Origin: Curvularia sp. ZM96
Lineage: Eukaryota > Ascomycota > Dothideomycetes > Pleosporales > Pleosporaceae
Direction: 5' to 3'
NCBI GenBank assembly: GCA_022457065.1
Contig: JAJGBQ010000001.1
Coordinates: forward strand, 2,356,001 to 2,420,000
DNA: 64,000 nt
A program made the translations under genes and the position numbers. How positions within the stretch are numbered: position 1 is the first letter of the stretch; each line of letters opens with the position of its first letter. The notes beneath the pieces were generated by a model that did no database searches, was not told the origin of the DNA, and was given only the letters and a program-made list of their open reading frames with translations. This document shows positions 1 through 12,000 of this stretch, piece by piece.

Positions 1-174
1 TTAGATACCCCCCCTCGATTGTATTCTTTCTTTTAGTATAGTTGTACCACTTTACTTGCTAACGCCGTGAATGTCGCTATATGGAAAAAACCCACGAACC
101 AAAAACACTCCGCCCAAATTTCCTTTTCTATATTCAAATAACTCTCCAGATTTTGCCCCAGATAGATGGGAAGT
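1..174. other. 3' flank of the P5B ATPase gene
   Basis: AT-rich sequence just downstream of the ATPase stop codon. It would hold the 3' UTR and polyadenylation signal of that minus-strand gene. The small reading frames here overlap the ATPase coding strand or have no recognisable content. Confidence 0.5.
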
Positions 175-3100
175 TTACATGCGCATACTCTCTGCGATAA
201 TCTTATACTCCTTCCTCTTCTTCTGCATACTTTTGCCGCCAAGCCTCACCTTTGCGACTCCGATCCATTTGGCCAGACCGGGGAAAAGCACTCTCTCACT
301 CAGATACGCGAGGGCGAAATTACCCAGTCCAAGCACAAGAATGAAGAACTTGAACGGGACGTCCATGAATGTGAGTTCCATGGCGTCCATGACCCATTTC
401 GCAGGATCGAATAGCATGTACAAGGTGATTGCCAGCGTAACAAAGATGGTAGCGATAAAGGGGAGGTTGCGGGACATTGGTTCGCGGTAAGGTTTTCCTA
501 CGCTCAGGACCACGGCGGAAAGAATGTACTGGAAGCAGCTTGTCAAGAAGAGCGCCGTATTCTGCGAGTTGAGCGAGTTGCTGTGGTTTTTGTCGACGAC
601 AGGTGGCATGTACCAGTCCTGACGCTGGACAAAGTGGAAAGCCGTGAATTGGAAGAAGATGCAGAGGACCATTTGGCCGAGCAGAGGCGTAAGCACCTTG
701 CGGGATACCAGGTTGGCGGTGGGCCGTTTGCGGCTGAGGATTGGGTATGCGCCGGACCAGCCCATGAAGATGGCAATGGGGAGGATGAGCAGCAGGTCGA
801 TGAAGAGGAACTGGAAGTCGCCGAGGTTGCTGGCGCTGGCGTATAGGAAGGAGACGGAGCAGAACTGGATCGCGCTGTACAAGCTCATGTACTTGAAGCA
901 GCTGAAGCTTGTTACGAGCGCCGCGCGACCTTCTTTGATCACTTGCGGCACGCAGCTGATGTCGAATTGGCGCGACGTGAATGGGGCAGCGACTGACGCT
1001 TCGGCTTCAGAAAGAGAAATGCCTACGTCGGCCGCCTTGAGCGCTCCACAGTCATTTGCACCATCGCCGCAGAAGCCGACGCAGTAGTCGATCGACTGCA
1101 GTTTCTCAACCAGTTCATGCTTCTCATCGGGTGACATGCGAGCAAAGACCTGACCGCAAACGAGCATTTCGCGGAGCACAGACTCAGACGCGAAATCGAC
1201 AATCCAGCGGAAAACATCGCCGCTTACTGCCAAACTGTAATTGCGTAGGTTGGAGATGTCGTAAGGAAGCGACACATCGGCTTCAGGTGGCGGTGGAAGA
1301 GGCTTGAGTGTGTTGTCATCGAGCTTGAAAACTGGATCATCTACACTCTCCCAGCTAAGTTTTGACAATGCAGTGCGAGAGTCGCCCTCGGCGAAGTGAG
1401 GAACAAAACAATGAGCAGTCTTGTTGATGAGACCACATTCACGAGCAACGCTAATGGCAGTGAGGATATTGTCGCCGGTGCACATGACCTTGCGGATGTT
1501 CGCGCGCTCGAGCTCTTCAATGACTGGAGCGGTGCTGTCCTTGAGCTTGTTCTCGAAAATGATGAAACCGACAAAGTCCAGGTTGCTTTCTGCTTCTTCT
1601 CGCTTCATCTTTTGCGTCTTGAGCCAGTTGAGCTTCGGAATCGTCTTGGTAGCACACGCAATGACACGGAAGCCACGGTGCGTATAGAAAGCGAGCAGCT
1701 CTTCGTAATCTGTGGGGAAACTCGTGGAATTGCAGATCTCCTTCATGACTTCCGGTGCACCTTTGACGTAGACTTGTCCGCTCTTTGATCCAAACTGGCG
1801 CACAATAACACTGGCTCTTCGAAGTTGCGAGACAAACTCGAATGACTTGATGACACCAAGCTCGACTTGCTTTCGGTTAGCCTCATCTGCGACGTCATCG
1901 ATATCGTACTCGCGCCCGGGTGGTGGACGAGCGACAGACGGCGACAGCTTGTGCTCGGGATCGTCATCACCCGAGTTGCCGTTTTGTTCGCCCTCTTCGT
2001 AGCTCCAGCCGGTAAAATCAAACATCTTAACGTCCAATGGATCGCCGACAAGTTCGTCGTCGATCTTGCGCAGTGAATGGCAAGTAGCCATGGTGTAAAG
2101 AATAGTCTTGTGGGCATGATATTCGACAGTTGGGTCACGATCGTGGTGAGACGCGGGCAGAATGTCGTAAGAGTCCGGAAGAAGCTCGCTGAACCTGTTC
2201 CTGGGCCGCTCAACTACGCGAACGCCCAATACATCCAGACCTTCTTCAGTAAGCGTACCGGTTTTGTCGAAACAGACAACGTCAAGTTTGCCACCGACAT
2301 TGACTCTTTGCGGACTGATACAAAAGATCTGCTTCTGTTTCAAGCGTGATAGCGCGAAGCTGGTGCCGATAGTGAGTGTTGCTGGGAGCGCAGGAGGGAC
2401 AACGATGGTAATCAAGTCGAGCGCGCGTACTACGATCAAGTGCCACGCGAGGCCGAGATGGACAAAGTTGATAAACGAGGCAACAAAACCAATCATGGCA
2501 ATCATGGCCATGACCGAGATGTATCGGAAGGAGTCACGGTAGAACTTGAAACCCGAGGGCTTGGGGAAGAGCATTGATCGAACCAAAGCGCCCTTGGTGG
2601 TGTTGAAGCCTGTCCGGACGACCATGGCTAACGCAGCGGCTTCATCGTCAACGTGGTCTTCATGCGGCCTGCGAGCGCGAATGATCTTGGTTCCGCTGAA
2701 CAGCATGTGGCGGGCAACTTCTGGATGGACAGCGGAAGCACTGAGATCCAACAAGTCCAGCGAGTGGTTCGTGACAGGGATTTTGGATACGGGAATGGAC
2801 TCGCCAGTCAGCATACTCTCATTGACGATGCAGTCTCCGGATAGTAGTAAGCTGTCGCATGGGAACTGAGTAAGTGCAGGATCTGTGACTTCGTAGACGT
2901 CTCCAGGTACAAGCTCGGCAGAGTCGACATGCGTCCAAAAACCGCTGCGCAACACGCGGACCTCACACTCGAACCTGGACACTTCGCGCAAGCGCTTCAT
3001 TGACGCCTTGGTCTCCATCAGCGTTGTCACTATACTGACTGCAGAGATGATGAAGATGGCACAGGCGTAGTAGTAGTACTCATCAAGAGACCAGAGAACC

Positions 3101-4331
3101 AAACTGGCCACCTGGAAAACATAGAATGGATGGAAGACCTCATCGACCAAAAGCTGTCCCACAGTTTTCTCGGCGATATCGATCATGTTCTTTCCAAACA
3201 CCAGCTCTCGGTAGTCGCGTTCATCGTTGTCGAGGCCTTCACGGAGCGCTAAAACATCGGTCCAGCTAGGGTCCTTCCAGGTATTCGCCAGGACGAATTT
3301 GTCCTTGATAGGGTGGTATACGAAGCGGATATAGCGGTAGTCCAAGCATCGCAGCTCACCAATAAGCGGATCGTCGTCTTCATCCCATTCTCTTGGCCGC
3401 CCTTTCTCAGGATCTCCAAAAACTGTAGATAGTGAGCGTCCGTACGACTGGCGGCTGACATTCTGCACCGCAAATTCTCCCCACTGGTTTTCCACGATGA
3501 TCCAGTCGCATTCTTTGAGCGGCGCACTTTTTCCAACTATGGCGACCCGCCATCGTGGCAGCCATCTGAATACAAGCCAGCCGAGACCCAATGTAGCGAT
3601 GCATAACAGGGCATACAGAACATAGCCCAAGGGCGACGTTTTGAAGCCCGCAATGACAATCGTCAGGTCTTCAGTCATGATGTAAATCTTCTGGTTGGAC
3701 CTGCGCCCCCTCCAGTCAGTGCCCGAGCCCGTACTGGCAGACGATTGGCGTCTTCGCAGCAGGGGCCTTTCCGACGATTTCCTGCTGCCACCACTCGACT
3801 TGCGCCGCGAAGGAGTCGGCGAGGGTGACGATAGGCCTGCCTCGAGGTCCTCCGTATCCTCGCTATCCTCTTGAGCATACCCATTATACTCGCTCTCTCC
3901 ATCTTCCAATATGGCGCTGTCCTCGTCTTCGGTGCCCTCGCCAGAATCCTGCTCTTCATCGTAAAAGGCGAAACTCGTCAAACTTGCGCTCGAGTCTGCG
4001 CGCGACCTTCGGTGTCGGAATCCAGAGACGCTCGTGGGTACGCTTTCGCTCATAGGACCGGAGAAGACCTGGATAATTTTGGGCGTCAGCTGCTGGCCAG
4101 GCTTCTTATTGCCGCGAGACAGGTACGGGGGGCGGGGAGGAGCAATGGGCGCGAGTTCGTATACCTCATCTTGGGCCATTTCGACATCTTCCATGAAGCT
4201 TGCCCTAGGCAAATTAGTCGCGCATGGCTTTGAGCTGCCTGCAGCACATACTCGCTGATATGAGAGCCACGGCGGTATATACCGCTCCTCCTCCGGGACG
4301 ACCGCCTGTCGGGGCTCTGGTTGTCTGCCAT
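175..4331 (-). CDS. ypk9: P5B-type cation/polyamine-transporting P-type ATPase (Ypk9/ATP13A2 family)
   Basis: Two exons, 4331..4252 and 4204..175, with a 47-nt intron (GTATGT...TAG); 1369 residues. Residues 1-190 are a serine-rich and acidic cytosolic N-terminus with basic patches. Membrane segments follow, then the TGES dephosphorylation loop (near 493), the P5B signature PPALP in the fourth core helix (near 630), the DKTGTLT phosphorylation site (Asp about 673) and the hinge GDGANDCGALKAADVGIS. About six C-terminal membrane helices precede a basic tail. PPALP is the feature known to separate P5B pumps from the ER P5A group. Characterised P5B pumps export polyamines from late endosomes, lysosomes or vacuoles and protect against metals, so a vacuolar membrane location is inferred. 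The start MADNQSP is chosen because exon 1 joins exon 2 in phase across a canonical intron. Confidence 0.93.
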
Positions 4332-4716
4332 GGCGCCGTAGTAGGGTTGATTCAATATCGGGCTACCGGGCCATCATGAGTGTTGGAAAAGAAGAGTGGG
4401 TTGTGTGACGCCAGGTTTTCCTGAACGCGTCGGCTCGAGTATCTAGGCCGTGCTTTGCTCGGTATGACGAAACAGGGTTACTTGCGCTAGTCAGGGCTCG
4501 GCCTCCATTTATGGTGCGTGGATCCCGGCACTCGATTTGGACATGTGCCTGAAAACAGAAATACGTTTCTGCGAATTAGAAGCAATTCTTTCAGCTCGCA
4601 TACTCTGGATCGCCTTGTTTGCAACTCTGGTTACACCCCAAACAATCTTTGACACAAGTGGTTTGCATGGGCAAGCTTTAAATTAACTGCTCGACAGTTG
4701 TAAACATGGCTCAACC
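4332..4716. other. Intergenic: ATPase promoter and 3' end of esterase
   Basis: A 385-bp spacer between two minus-strand genes. It should carry the ATPase promoter and 5' UTR next to 4332 and the esterase 3' UTR next to 4716. No distinct motif or reading frame could be supported. Confidence 0.4.
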
Positions 4717-5912
4717 CTATGAGCCCCTCTTCGCCCTCACAAATGCTTCTGTATCATCCAATACCTCTTGGACTGCCTCGATTGTGCCAGGAGGGAATCC
4801 GATAAACCCATGGGGCGCACCATGATAAATCTTCACTATACTTTCATTTCCCCACATGGCCCATTTGCTCCCCATCATCACACTATCGTCCAGCAGCGGA
4901 TCTTCACTTCCACATGTGAAGAGCGCAGGCGGCAACTTCTTTCCCCGCAAGTCAGCCCAGAAGGGGCTTATTGAGGGATGGCGACGCTGCTCTTCGGTTG
5001 TGTTGGGTAGCAGCGCGTCGATGTAAGATTTCATGACATCGTGGTCAATTACCAAATGCGTCTCGTGGTGCAAGACGTGTGGTAAGAATGAGGACATATC
5101 ATAGCAGCCAAAGTGTAGGAGGAGGCCTTTGAATGCAAAATCCGGCATCTTCTCTAGCAGATGGAAAGCCACCAGACAGGCAAGATGACCACCAGCAGAC
5201 TTGTACAGTCATTAGCATTGGACCACTGGCTTGTCTCAAGCACCAATGGGGGAGCACGTACCTCACCGCCTGTGAACATCAATTCCTGTCCAAAGACCTC
5301 AGGTCCATTCTTAACGAGCCATTCTGCGGCATCGTAACAGTCTTCTACGCCTGCTGGCCAGGGATCTTCGGGCGCAAGGCGGTATCCAATAGACACGACT
5401 GTAACTTCGAAGTGGTCGGCCATGTACTTGAGGTAAGGATCCTGGCTACGCGTAACAGTCAGCTCTCTTGCCCGTGATGCTTGACCCAAAGAATGGACAT
5501 AAACATACTAAGCTTCGCTCATCAAAACCCATCCACCGCCGTGAATGTGCATGTGAATCCCGTTACTCTTCCCGCTGCTCGGCTTGAACACCCGATATGG
5601 TATCTCTCTTCCGGCTTCTCTCGAGGGCAGCGCTCCATTTACACCTTCGGGGAGAACGATGGGTTTTGGCAATGGAGTCTTGCCTTCCCATCTCATCTTT
5701 CGGTATTCCGCTGCGCCGACCTAGCCTTTCATGTAAGTTTTGGATTTGACAAACAAATAGACTAAAAAGCACAAAAGGATACATACCTCATACCATCTTG
5801 GTCCATCTGCCCATATCTTGATCAGCTTGTCATTAAACTCCAATGCCTGCTTGTCGATTGTGCTACGATCGAACTTGGACGCATCAACCGTGACGTCGGA
5901 TTTCAACGCCAT
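4717..5912 (-). CDS. Alpha/beta-hydrolase esterase, hormone-sensitive-lipase family
   Basis: Four exons: 5912..5787, 5720..5509, 5445..5262 and 5199..4717 (1005 nt, 334 aa). All introns are GT-AG and 62-66 nt, and phase is kept throughout. The family oxyanion motif HGGGW lies in exon 2. The nucleophile elbow GESAGG is created exactly at the exon 3/exon 4 junction, which confirms the splice. The acid (SEDPLLDD) and the catalytic histidine (GAPHGF) are in the last exon, so the triad is complete. The length is normal for fungal HSL-type esterases acting on short acyl esters or xenobiotics. No clear signal peptide is seen, so a cytosolic location is inferred. The natural substrate cannot be read from the sequence. 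Confidence 0.9.
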
Positions 5913-6359
5913 GGTAGCCTTATATCGGGTTCAAATACGGCTCTTTTGCTGCTGCTGAACACGTCTTTTGGCTGGAAAAAGAATGAAGAGAACGTGGAAC
6001 GCGAGAAGACAAAAGAGGACCCTAAGGGCAGAATGCTACTACATGGCAATGTGACATGTCCCTCCGTGTTCGGCTCTGATAGGCAAGGTAGGTGGGGGCG
6101 GGGTAGGTACGACGTTGGAGAGACGGCGGTATTAGCTATCTCCGTCGCTCGCGAGAGTCGCCCCGTACCTGCATGTCGGGTTACTGGATCAGATGGAGCC
6201 GGGAGATAGCATGACTCTCTCCCGCTGACGATGGCATGTAACGTCGCATCGATCAACCGAGGGCACGCCTTAGTCACTTGGAAGGAAAAGATTACGGATA
6301 GGGCAGATGAGTAAGGTTTATTTGATAGGATATCCAAGAAAATTAGTCATTACACGATT
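5913..6359. other. Intergenic: esterase promoter region
   Basis: A 447-bp spacer upstream of the esterase and downstream of the next minus-strand gene. It includes a GC-rich run around 6085-6110 (repeated GGTAGG/GGGGCGG-type steps). Overlapping reading frames on both strands show no protein-like pattern. Confidence 0.35.
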
Positions 6360-7782
6360 TCATCGCCCAGGTTTCGGCGCTATCCTGCTCGACGATATCG
6401 ACGTATATCCATTGACTTGCACGCCCTTTGGCCGCCGTTTTGCTTGCCGCTCGTCCCTGACGAACATCGACTTGGCCACTGATAGAGCAACCACCGCCGT
6501 CCGGAACGGATACATGGAGATATCCCAAGCCAGCTGCAGCATGTTGCTGATTGTCCCAGCTATCCAGCAAAATGTCACGGTGATGATTCCTGGCCGGTGA
6601 CCAGTCCTAGCTGCTGCTGCCGCAAGTGCGAGCGTATCCTGAAGACGTGCCTCGAGATCTTGAAAGCGGGCCTCGATCTGGAGAGATTGTGCCATGTGGC
6701 GTTTCTCATACCGTCTAACGGCACGATTGAGGGCGTCAAGCTGGAGTTGAGTTGTCTGCCGTATATCGGCGCTAAGTTTGTCAACATCTATCTGACTGTT
6801 GTTGTTATTTTTGGAAGATGTTGCGCCGTCAAGACGGCTTTCAAGTTCTGCCATGCGCTGTGAGAGTTGTTGCGCATCGGCAAGTTGGATAGGCTCTCTT
6901 GGAGCGTCTCTCACTATGCGCTGAAGGTGTAGTATGCGCTCTGTACGCATCTTGATTAAGCGATTGACTGGGGGAATCTCTGCGATGAGTAGGAAGATGC
7001 TCAGATTTGCGTCGGAGACTATGCCTTCGGCGCGCATCAGCTGTCCTCGGACAGTGTGCATGAGAAGCGCACCAAATAGTGGACCTAGAAAGCATCCAAC
7101 AAACGCCAGCAGCTCTGATCGTTTCAGTGCCTTGCGAGCTTCCTCATGTGCTGTCAATGCCGTCCGAGGCATGGGACTACCGTCAGCACTCAGTTCGGTT
7201 GCTGCATCTGCGACGGCCTCAACTATGCCCTCTACATTATCCTCATTCCCTTCATGGATTGTGTCGTCGTAAGTGTCGTCGTCTTCGTCGTTAATGTATC
7301 GCCTTTGCTGAGCATCGCGGTACCAGTCCCTGCATGCTGTCAGTGAGCACTACCCTTGTCCTCGCCCAGTTAGTCGTTGCAACCCACCATGGTACCTTGA
7401 CACTCCAGTGAAGGAACCATCCCGCCAGCACTAGGATTAACACATCAGTCGCAATAACGGCGCCGTTTTCCACAGTCAGGCCAATGATGGCGGGCACAAC
7501 TGCGGCCACGACCGGTAGCGCAATCCACTGGGCTGGCTCATCGGAAGCCGCAAGTCTATCCCGGTCATTCTTCCCGCCGCTTTTTGCCAGGTTGTCCGTC
7601 GAAGACCAGAACGAGTGTCGCGTGTCCGAGAGGTCAGAGACCAGAGAACTGCGGCGTCGACTGACTGCTGCCGGCGGGGTAGACGGCTGCGCGCCCTCCG
7701 CAACGGTTGCTGCGCGGTTCAACATCCTCTGGCGCAGCTGGGGGTGAATAGCATGGCTGTCAGGTGAAGGCGCGCCATCCAT
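6360..7782 (-). CDS. Conserved fungal multi-pass membrane protein of unknown function
   Basis: Two exons, 7782..7388 and 7329..6360, with a 58-nt intron (GTGGGT, branch GACTAAC, GCAG); 454 aa. The junction produces VPWDWYRDAQ, a tryptophan-rich stretch that I recall from related fungal proteins. Visible features in order: a polar serine-rich N-terminus; two hydrophobic segments (about residues 85-130); an acidic Asp/Glu-rich linker encoded by GTC/GAC repeats; two more hydrophobic segments; a long heptad-like helix rich in Gln, Leu and Arg (coiled coil); and a C-terminal hydrophobic pair with a basic tail. No enzymatic motif is seen and I cannot name the family. Organelle or ER membrane location is a guess. 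Confidence 0.82.
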
Positions 7783-9166
7783 TACTTATGAGGGGGGTAC
7801 GTTCGTTGGCGAACGACTGTCGTGTACAGTGGCACCAGCGAATGCCTGGGATGATGACTGACCGAGTTCGCCTTTGCGGATGTGTGTGTGTCAGTGTCGT
7901 CTCAAGAATGGCCGCAGGCGCTGGCAGTGCATCGCTCGGGCCCTTGGTGACGCTCGTGTTTTGTCAACCCGACGGTGGTGGTCGTGTGCCGTACCAGTAA
8001 TAGTAGACCTGGGCAGTCGCCGCCGATCTTGCCAGGATTGGTTACGTCATCCCATTCCCAATTTGGACAGTTGTAGAGCTGAGACGGCTGTTGAACCTCT
8101 CCATCACCCGCCGCGTTGCCATCTTGTTCTCTGTCTGCAGCGAAGAAGCGGCTGGCCCAATCGCCTTGACAGCAGCAAAGTTGCGAGAGCACATAATCGC
8201 GCCTACATCGGCCCTAGCAGCCATGCATAATCCTGCCGCAATCCTGGTCACCTTGCAGCCGCAGTCTGATTAGCTGCACATCACACGAAGAAGCAAAGGA
8301 GGTCGCTGAGGTGCGAAACAACTATTGAGAGCCAGAATTACCCCAGCTCAACCAAGCATTGTCTCTTTTTGTTGCACTATCCCACTCGAATATGACTAGC
8401 TGTCGAACCACATGTCCTTTCTCAAGATATCCCCAGCCTTTCAACTTCTAACACGGAAGCAATTGTGTACCAGGATTCAAGTGTTGATCCGTCCTTTCCC
8501 AAAATCGGTACCCCTATCAGAATGGCAAGACTTTCGCTAAATGCAATGTGTACGCCCCGACATGCGTCTCGTCACAGAACCTAGCCTGACACAACAGCTA
8601 CACATACATGAACTTCGCTGTGATTGCTTTAATACATATCACAATCATGTCTCTCCTCATTTCCTTCCTTTTTCTATTCAGCCTGCGTTGCTATCGCAGC
8701 TTTTGCTATTCAACTCCCAAAGCAGACTAGTGTTGGTCTCAATATCATCAGCACCAACTCGATAACCACGACCGAACATCACACACCAAGTCTCAGTACG
8801 TACCCGCAACGGATCAATTTGTTTTCGAAAGTGTTCAATTGACTCGGCGGGCCGCCGTGCGAAGATGACACTAGGACATCGCAGCCGACTTCTACCACGC
8901 AAGTGAACGTAAGTCAAACACCAGCGCTTATTGAGTAGTATTGAGATTGAGACAACATGCTTTATTGAGACGAACGCTGCAATCACCCAAGACGTGGAGT
9001 CATGGAGGTCATGAAGACCGTTGCCGGGCCATTATTCATACTCGTCATTGCTACTACTTTTCTCTCAGTTTCAACTGATATATATCACTTCAAAGCCTCC
9101 TGATACACTCGACTGCGTGGTACCATTGCTGATACTCGCTGTTCCTTCAAGTGTTACACACAAACG
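7783..9166. other. Intergenic region between divergent genes
   Basis: About 1.4 kb between the minus-strand membrane-protein gene and the plus-strand pheromone receptor, so it carries both promoters. Short overlapping reading frames around 7870-8270 lack conserved features. No RNA gene was recognised. Confidence 0.4.
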
Positions 9167-10786
9167 ATGGGGTACGACGCCGTCGGTCTTCTCGCCAGGG
9201 ACATAGCCTATCCACAGGGGCCTTCCATAGATGCTCCGATCTTCACCCAAGCCATCCTCTTTCCCGCCCTCGCATTTCCCGCATGGATTCTTTGCATCCC
9301 TTCAATGGCCTGGCATTTTCGACAAGCTAACGTTGCCGCCGGATCAATCATTCTTTGGCTCATGCTCCACAACTTCTTCAACTCCATCAACGCTCTCATA
9401 TGGCCACGGGACAATATTCCGGAGTGGTGGGATGGGCGTGTTTGGTGTGACATCCATGTGCGCATACAGGTCGGCAGTTACATAGGAGTTGCAGCGTCTG
9501 CAGCAATGATCACACGGAAGCTCGCTAGGGTCATGGACACCCGCAACATCACAGTATCAAGCAGTCGCGGCAGCAAGACGAGAGAGAGGATTTGGGAAAT
9601 AGCATGGTGCTGGGGCGCACCATTGGTCCTGGTCATTGTTTACTACGTTGTTCAATCAGCTCGCTACTTTGTCTTCGGTATTGTAGGGTGTCTACCTGCT
9701 TACGACACTTCGTGGCCCAGCCTTGTCGTAAACATCATGTGGTTCCCTATTACCACAATGTTTGCCACATACTGGTCAGGTAAGTCTTCTTCGAGCGCAA
9801 GCATCATCTGACCAACTTGGAGCTGACATACATATGCAGTCTTACTTATATACCGACTCTACCGCTACCGACAAGAATTCCACCACCTAGTCGCTGCTCA
9901 AAACACCACAAAATCCCGCTTCATCCGACTTTTCATCCTCGGCATAACGACTAGCCTGGTCTACTTTGGATATTCTATCTACATTTTATTTGTCGCCTCA
10001 CGGACCATGAAAGGACCATACTCTTGGTCTCGCGTCCATGATCCGACCACATTCAACGCTATTCTTCGCGTACCGGCCCAAGGCCAAGTTGCTTACGACA
10101 AATGGATCCAAGTGGTAACTGGATACGTTGTTTTCTTGCTATTCGGAACTGGCGTCGACGCGCACAACGTCTACAGGAAGATACTGGTCCTCCTAGGCCT
10201 TGGCAAGATATGGCCGAGCCTGTACGAGACGAGCAGGAGTAGTCACCGAACACCTTCGAGCTTCATAGCTGCCAGATCATGGACCAGCAATGTGTCTAGC
10301 AAGGCAAAGAACATGCTTTGGTCGTCAAGAACTGACTCAATCGCCTCAGTCGGCGGTACGCCCAAGAGCTGTGTGCGCAAAAACTCTATCGTCCTCGACT
10401 CGATTCCGAGCGTACGTCATGCCAACAGCGAATGCGAACTGATTGAGGAATACCAAGGCGCCACCGAGCAGCCTGCTACTTTGGTACGGCCATCATCTTT
10501 CAAAGGATGGTTCACTCGTCCCAGTCAGTGTAGCTCTTTGCTACCGCTGTTCAACCGTCGCAATATCGTTGAAAAGACTACTGCCAACACGGGCGCGTCA
10601 GCAGCCTCGATAAACTCGCCTGGTGTACATGTGCATGTGTGGGCTACGGAGGATGCACCTGTTGCTCGTGCTAGTGAGGGCGACGGTGTCATTGTCATGC
10701 ACGAACTGCACCAGGACTGCCGTGACAGACGTGGCAACGAGCGGGACTCGAAGTCAAACTACGCTTGGACTGGTAGCGAGGATTAA
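9167..10786 (+). CDS. STE3-type a-factor (lipopeptide) pheromone receptor GPCR
   Basis: Two exons, 9167..9779 and 9840..10786 (60-nt intron, phase 1), giving 519 aa. Seven hydrophobic segments occupy roughly residues 20-330. Typical STE3 stretches include FPALAFPAWILCIPSMAWH in helix 1, LIWPRDNIPEWWDG in the first loop and the basic intracellular LLIYRLYRYRQEFHHL directly after the intron. A long serine-rich cytosolic tail follows, as is usual in this family for desensitisation. Receptors of this class bind farnesylated pheromone and couple to the G-protein/MAPK mating pathway. The Mek1-like meiotic kinase gene lies about 1.2 kb downstream, which may be chance. Neurospora and Aspergillus names are pre-1 and preA; I leave the symbol empty because species naming varies. 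Confidence 0.93.
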
Positions 10787-11499
10787 ATATTTCAATCGGA
10801 TCAGTGGTACCTGCGATGCTCAGGAGTGTTGGAAAGGTGAACATCTTCGGTTGGCAATTGTTTCTCCAACATCACTCTGTGGGACTTCCTCGTCTCCCTC
10901 TTTTCTTGCTCTTATAGTTTTGGACTAATACGATTATTCTTTCAAAGATGGACATGATGTGCCAGTCCACCTAGTTGCAGGTCCCATTGCGCACCACTTC
11001 TCGGTTACCAAGAGGTGGAGCATAGTGCATCATCGTACCTCAGCTGAGCTCGGTCCTTGGCATTACGCACATCACACAACATCACGCACACAGTAAGCGA
11101 GGAAGAATTGTCGTGAAGCATTTTTGATTCCGTTATCGCATGTTCACATGGCGACAGATCAGTCAAAGGCAAGCGTCCGTGGCGGAACGCGAGCCGGTGT
11201 TAGATAGACCGTCGTAATCTCATGTTCAAGTAAACTCCCAGAGAACCTCAATGTGCCTAATAGGCGGTTGACCAGCATCCCATAACGTTCCTCAATCGAG
11301 TACAGCCGTTGCCTCCCAGAGGAGATGATTGATTGCTCGCGTGTCGCATTCGGCCGTATGACGTAACGTGGGTCGAAGTGCGCATTTTCGGGAGATGACG
11401 CAAGCTAGGCGCAAGGCAATGCATTGAAAAGAAGTCGTTCATTCGTTGTTATCGTTCAGAACTGAGGCGTTGGGTTGCTGAGATTGAGGGGCGAGTAGT
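10787..11499. other. Intergenic between STE3 receptor and eL41 (convergent)
   Basis: About 710 bp holding the 3' UTR of the receptor gene and, near 11460-11499, the 3' UTR of the minus-strand eL41 gene. Apparent reading frames here have no recognisable features. Confidence 0.4.
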
Positions 11500-11632
11500 T
11501 TATTTGCTGGAAAACCTGTCAGTCTCGTGCAACACACGACAATGGCGTTGGCATGACTTACGATCGAGCCCTAGTCTTTCTCCTCTTGCGCTTGAGACGT
11601 CGAACGCGCTTCTTCCTCCATTTCGCTCTCAT
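11500..11632 (-). CDS. rpl41: 60S ribosomal protein eL41 (L41), 25 aa
   Basis: Coding exons 11632..11562 (71 nt) and 11506..11500 (7 nt). They are separated by a 55-nt intron with donor GTAAGT, branch-like GACTGAC and acceptor TTTTCCAG. The peptide begins MRAKWRKKRVRR and ends RARSK, which is the near-invariant eL41 sequence; 25 residues is the exact family length. The last exon supplies only the third base of a serine codon, the final lysine and the TAA stop. Without splicing the frame stops one residue early at TAA, so a reader could wrongly call 24 aa. A 5'-UTR intron is also likely (donor GTAAGT at 11776, acceptor near 11645). eL41 sits at the subunit interface of the ribosome. It is transcribed divergently from the Mek1-like kinase. 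Confidence 0.95.
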
Positions 11633-12000
11633 CTTGTCGGCTGGCTGTGGAATGAGGTCAGCGGCTGTGTTTGATGAATGCGGAATTGAGAAATAGAGCA
11701 GAGGCACTCGCAGAGCGAGAATGCCGCTCAATTGAGCAACAGGAGGGGGAACAACCGCCCGCGGAGAGTAACTTACATTGCTGTCGAGATGAGTGTCGTG
11801 AGTGTAGAACAAAGGTAGCAGTCGAGCTCGTCGAAATACCTAGGTGGGAGCGGGGCTCGCTTAGCGAAAGCGGTTTAGCGGCCCGACCTTGAGCAGGTGC
11901 CAAGTTCACGCGCGTCGCATCACTTGGCTAGCCTCAAGCTTCACACAAACACCGATATTACTATGGAATAGCGTCATCAACGGCCCGACAGTGTTATGCT
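11633..12000. promoter_or_regulatory. Shared divergent promoter region eL41 / Mek1-like kinase
   Basis: 368 bp between the two start codons. On the minus strand it contains a probable eL41 5'-UTR intron running from GTAAGT at 11776 to the CCACAG near 11645. The remaining sequence would have to serve both a strongly expressed ribosomal gene and a kinase expected to act in meiosis. Confidence 0.5.
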
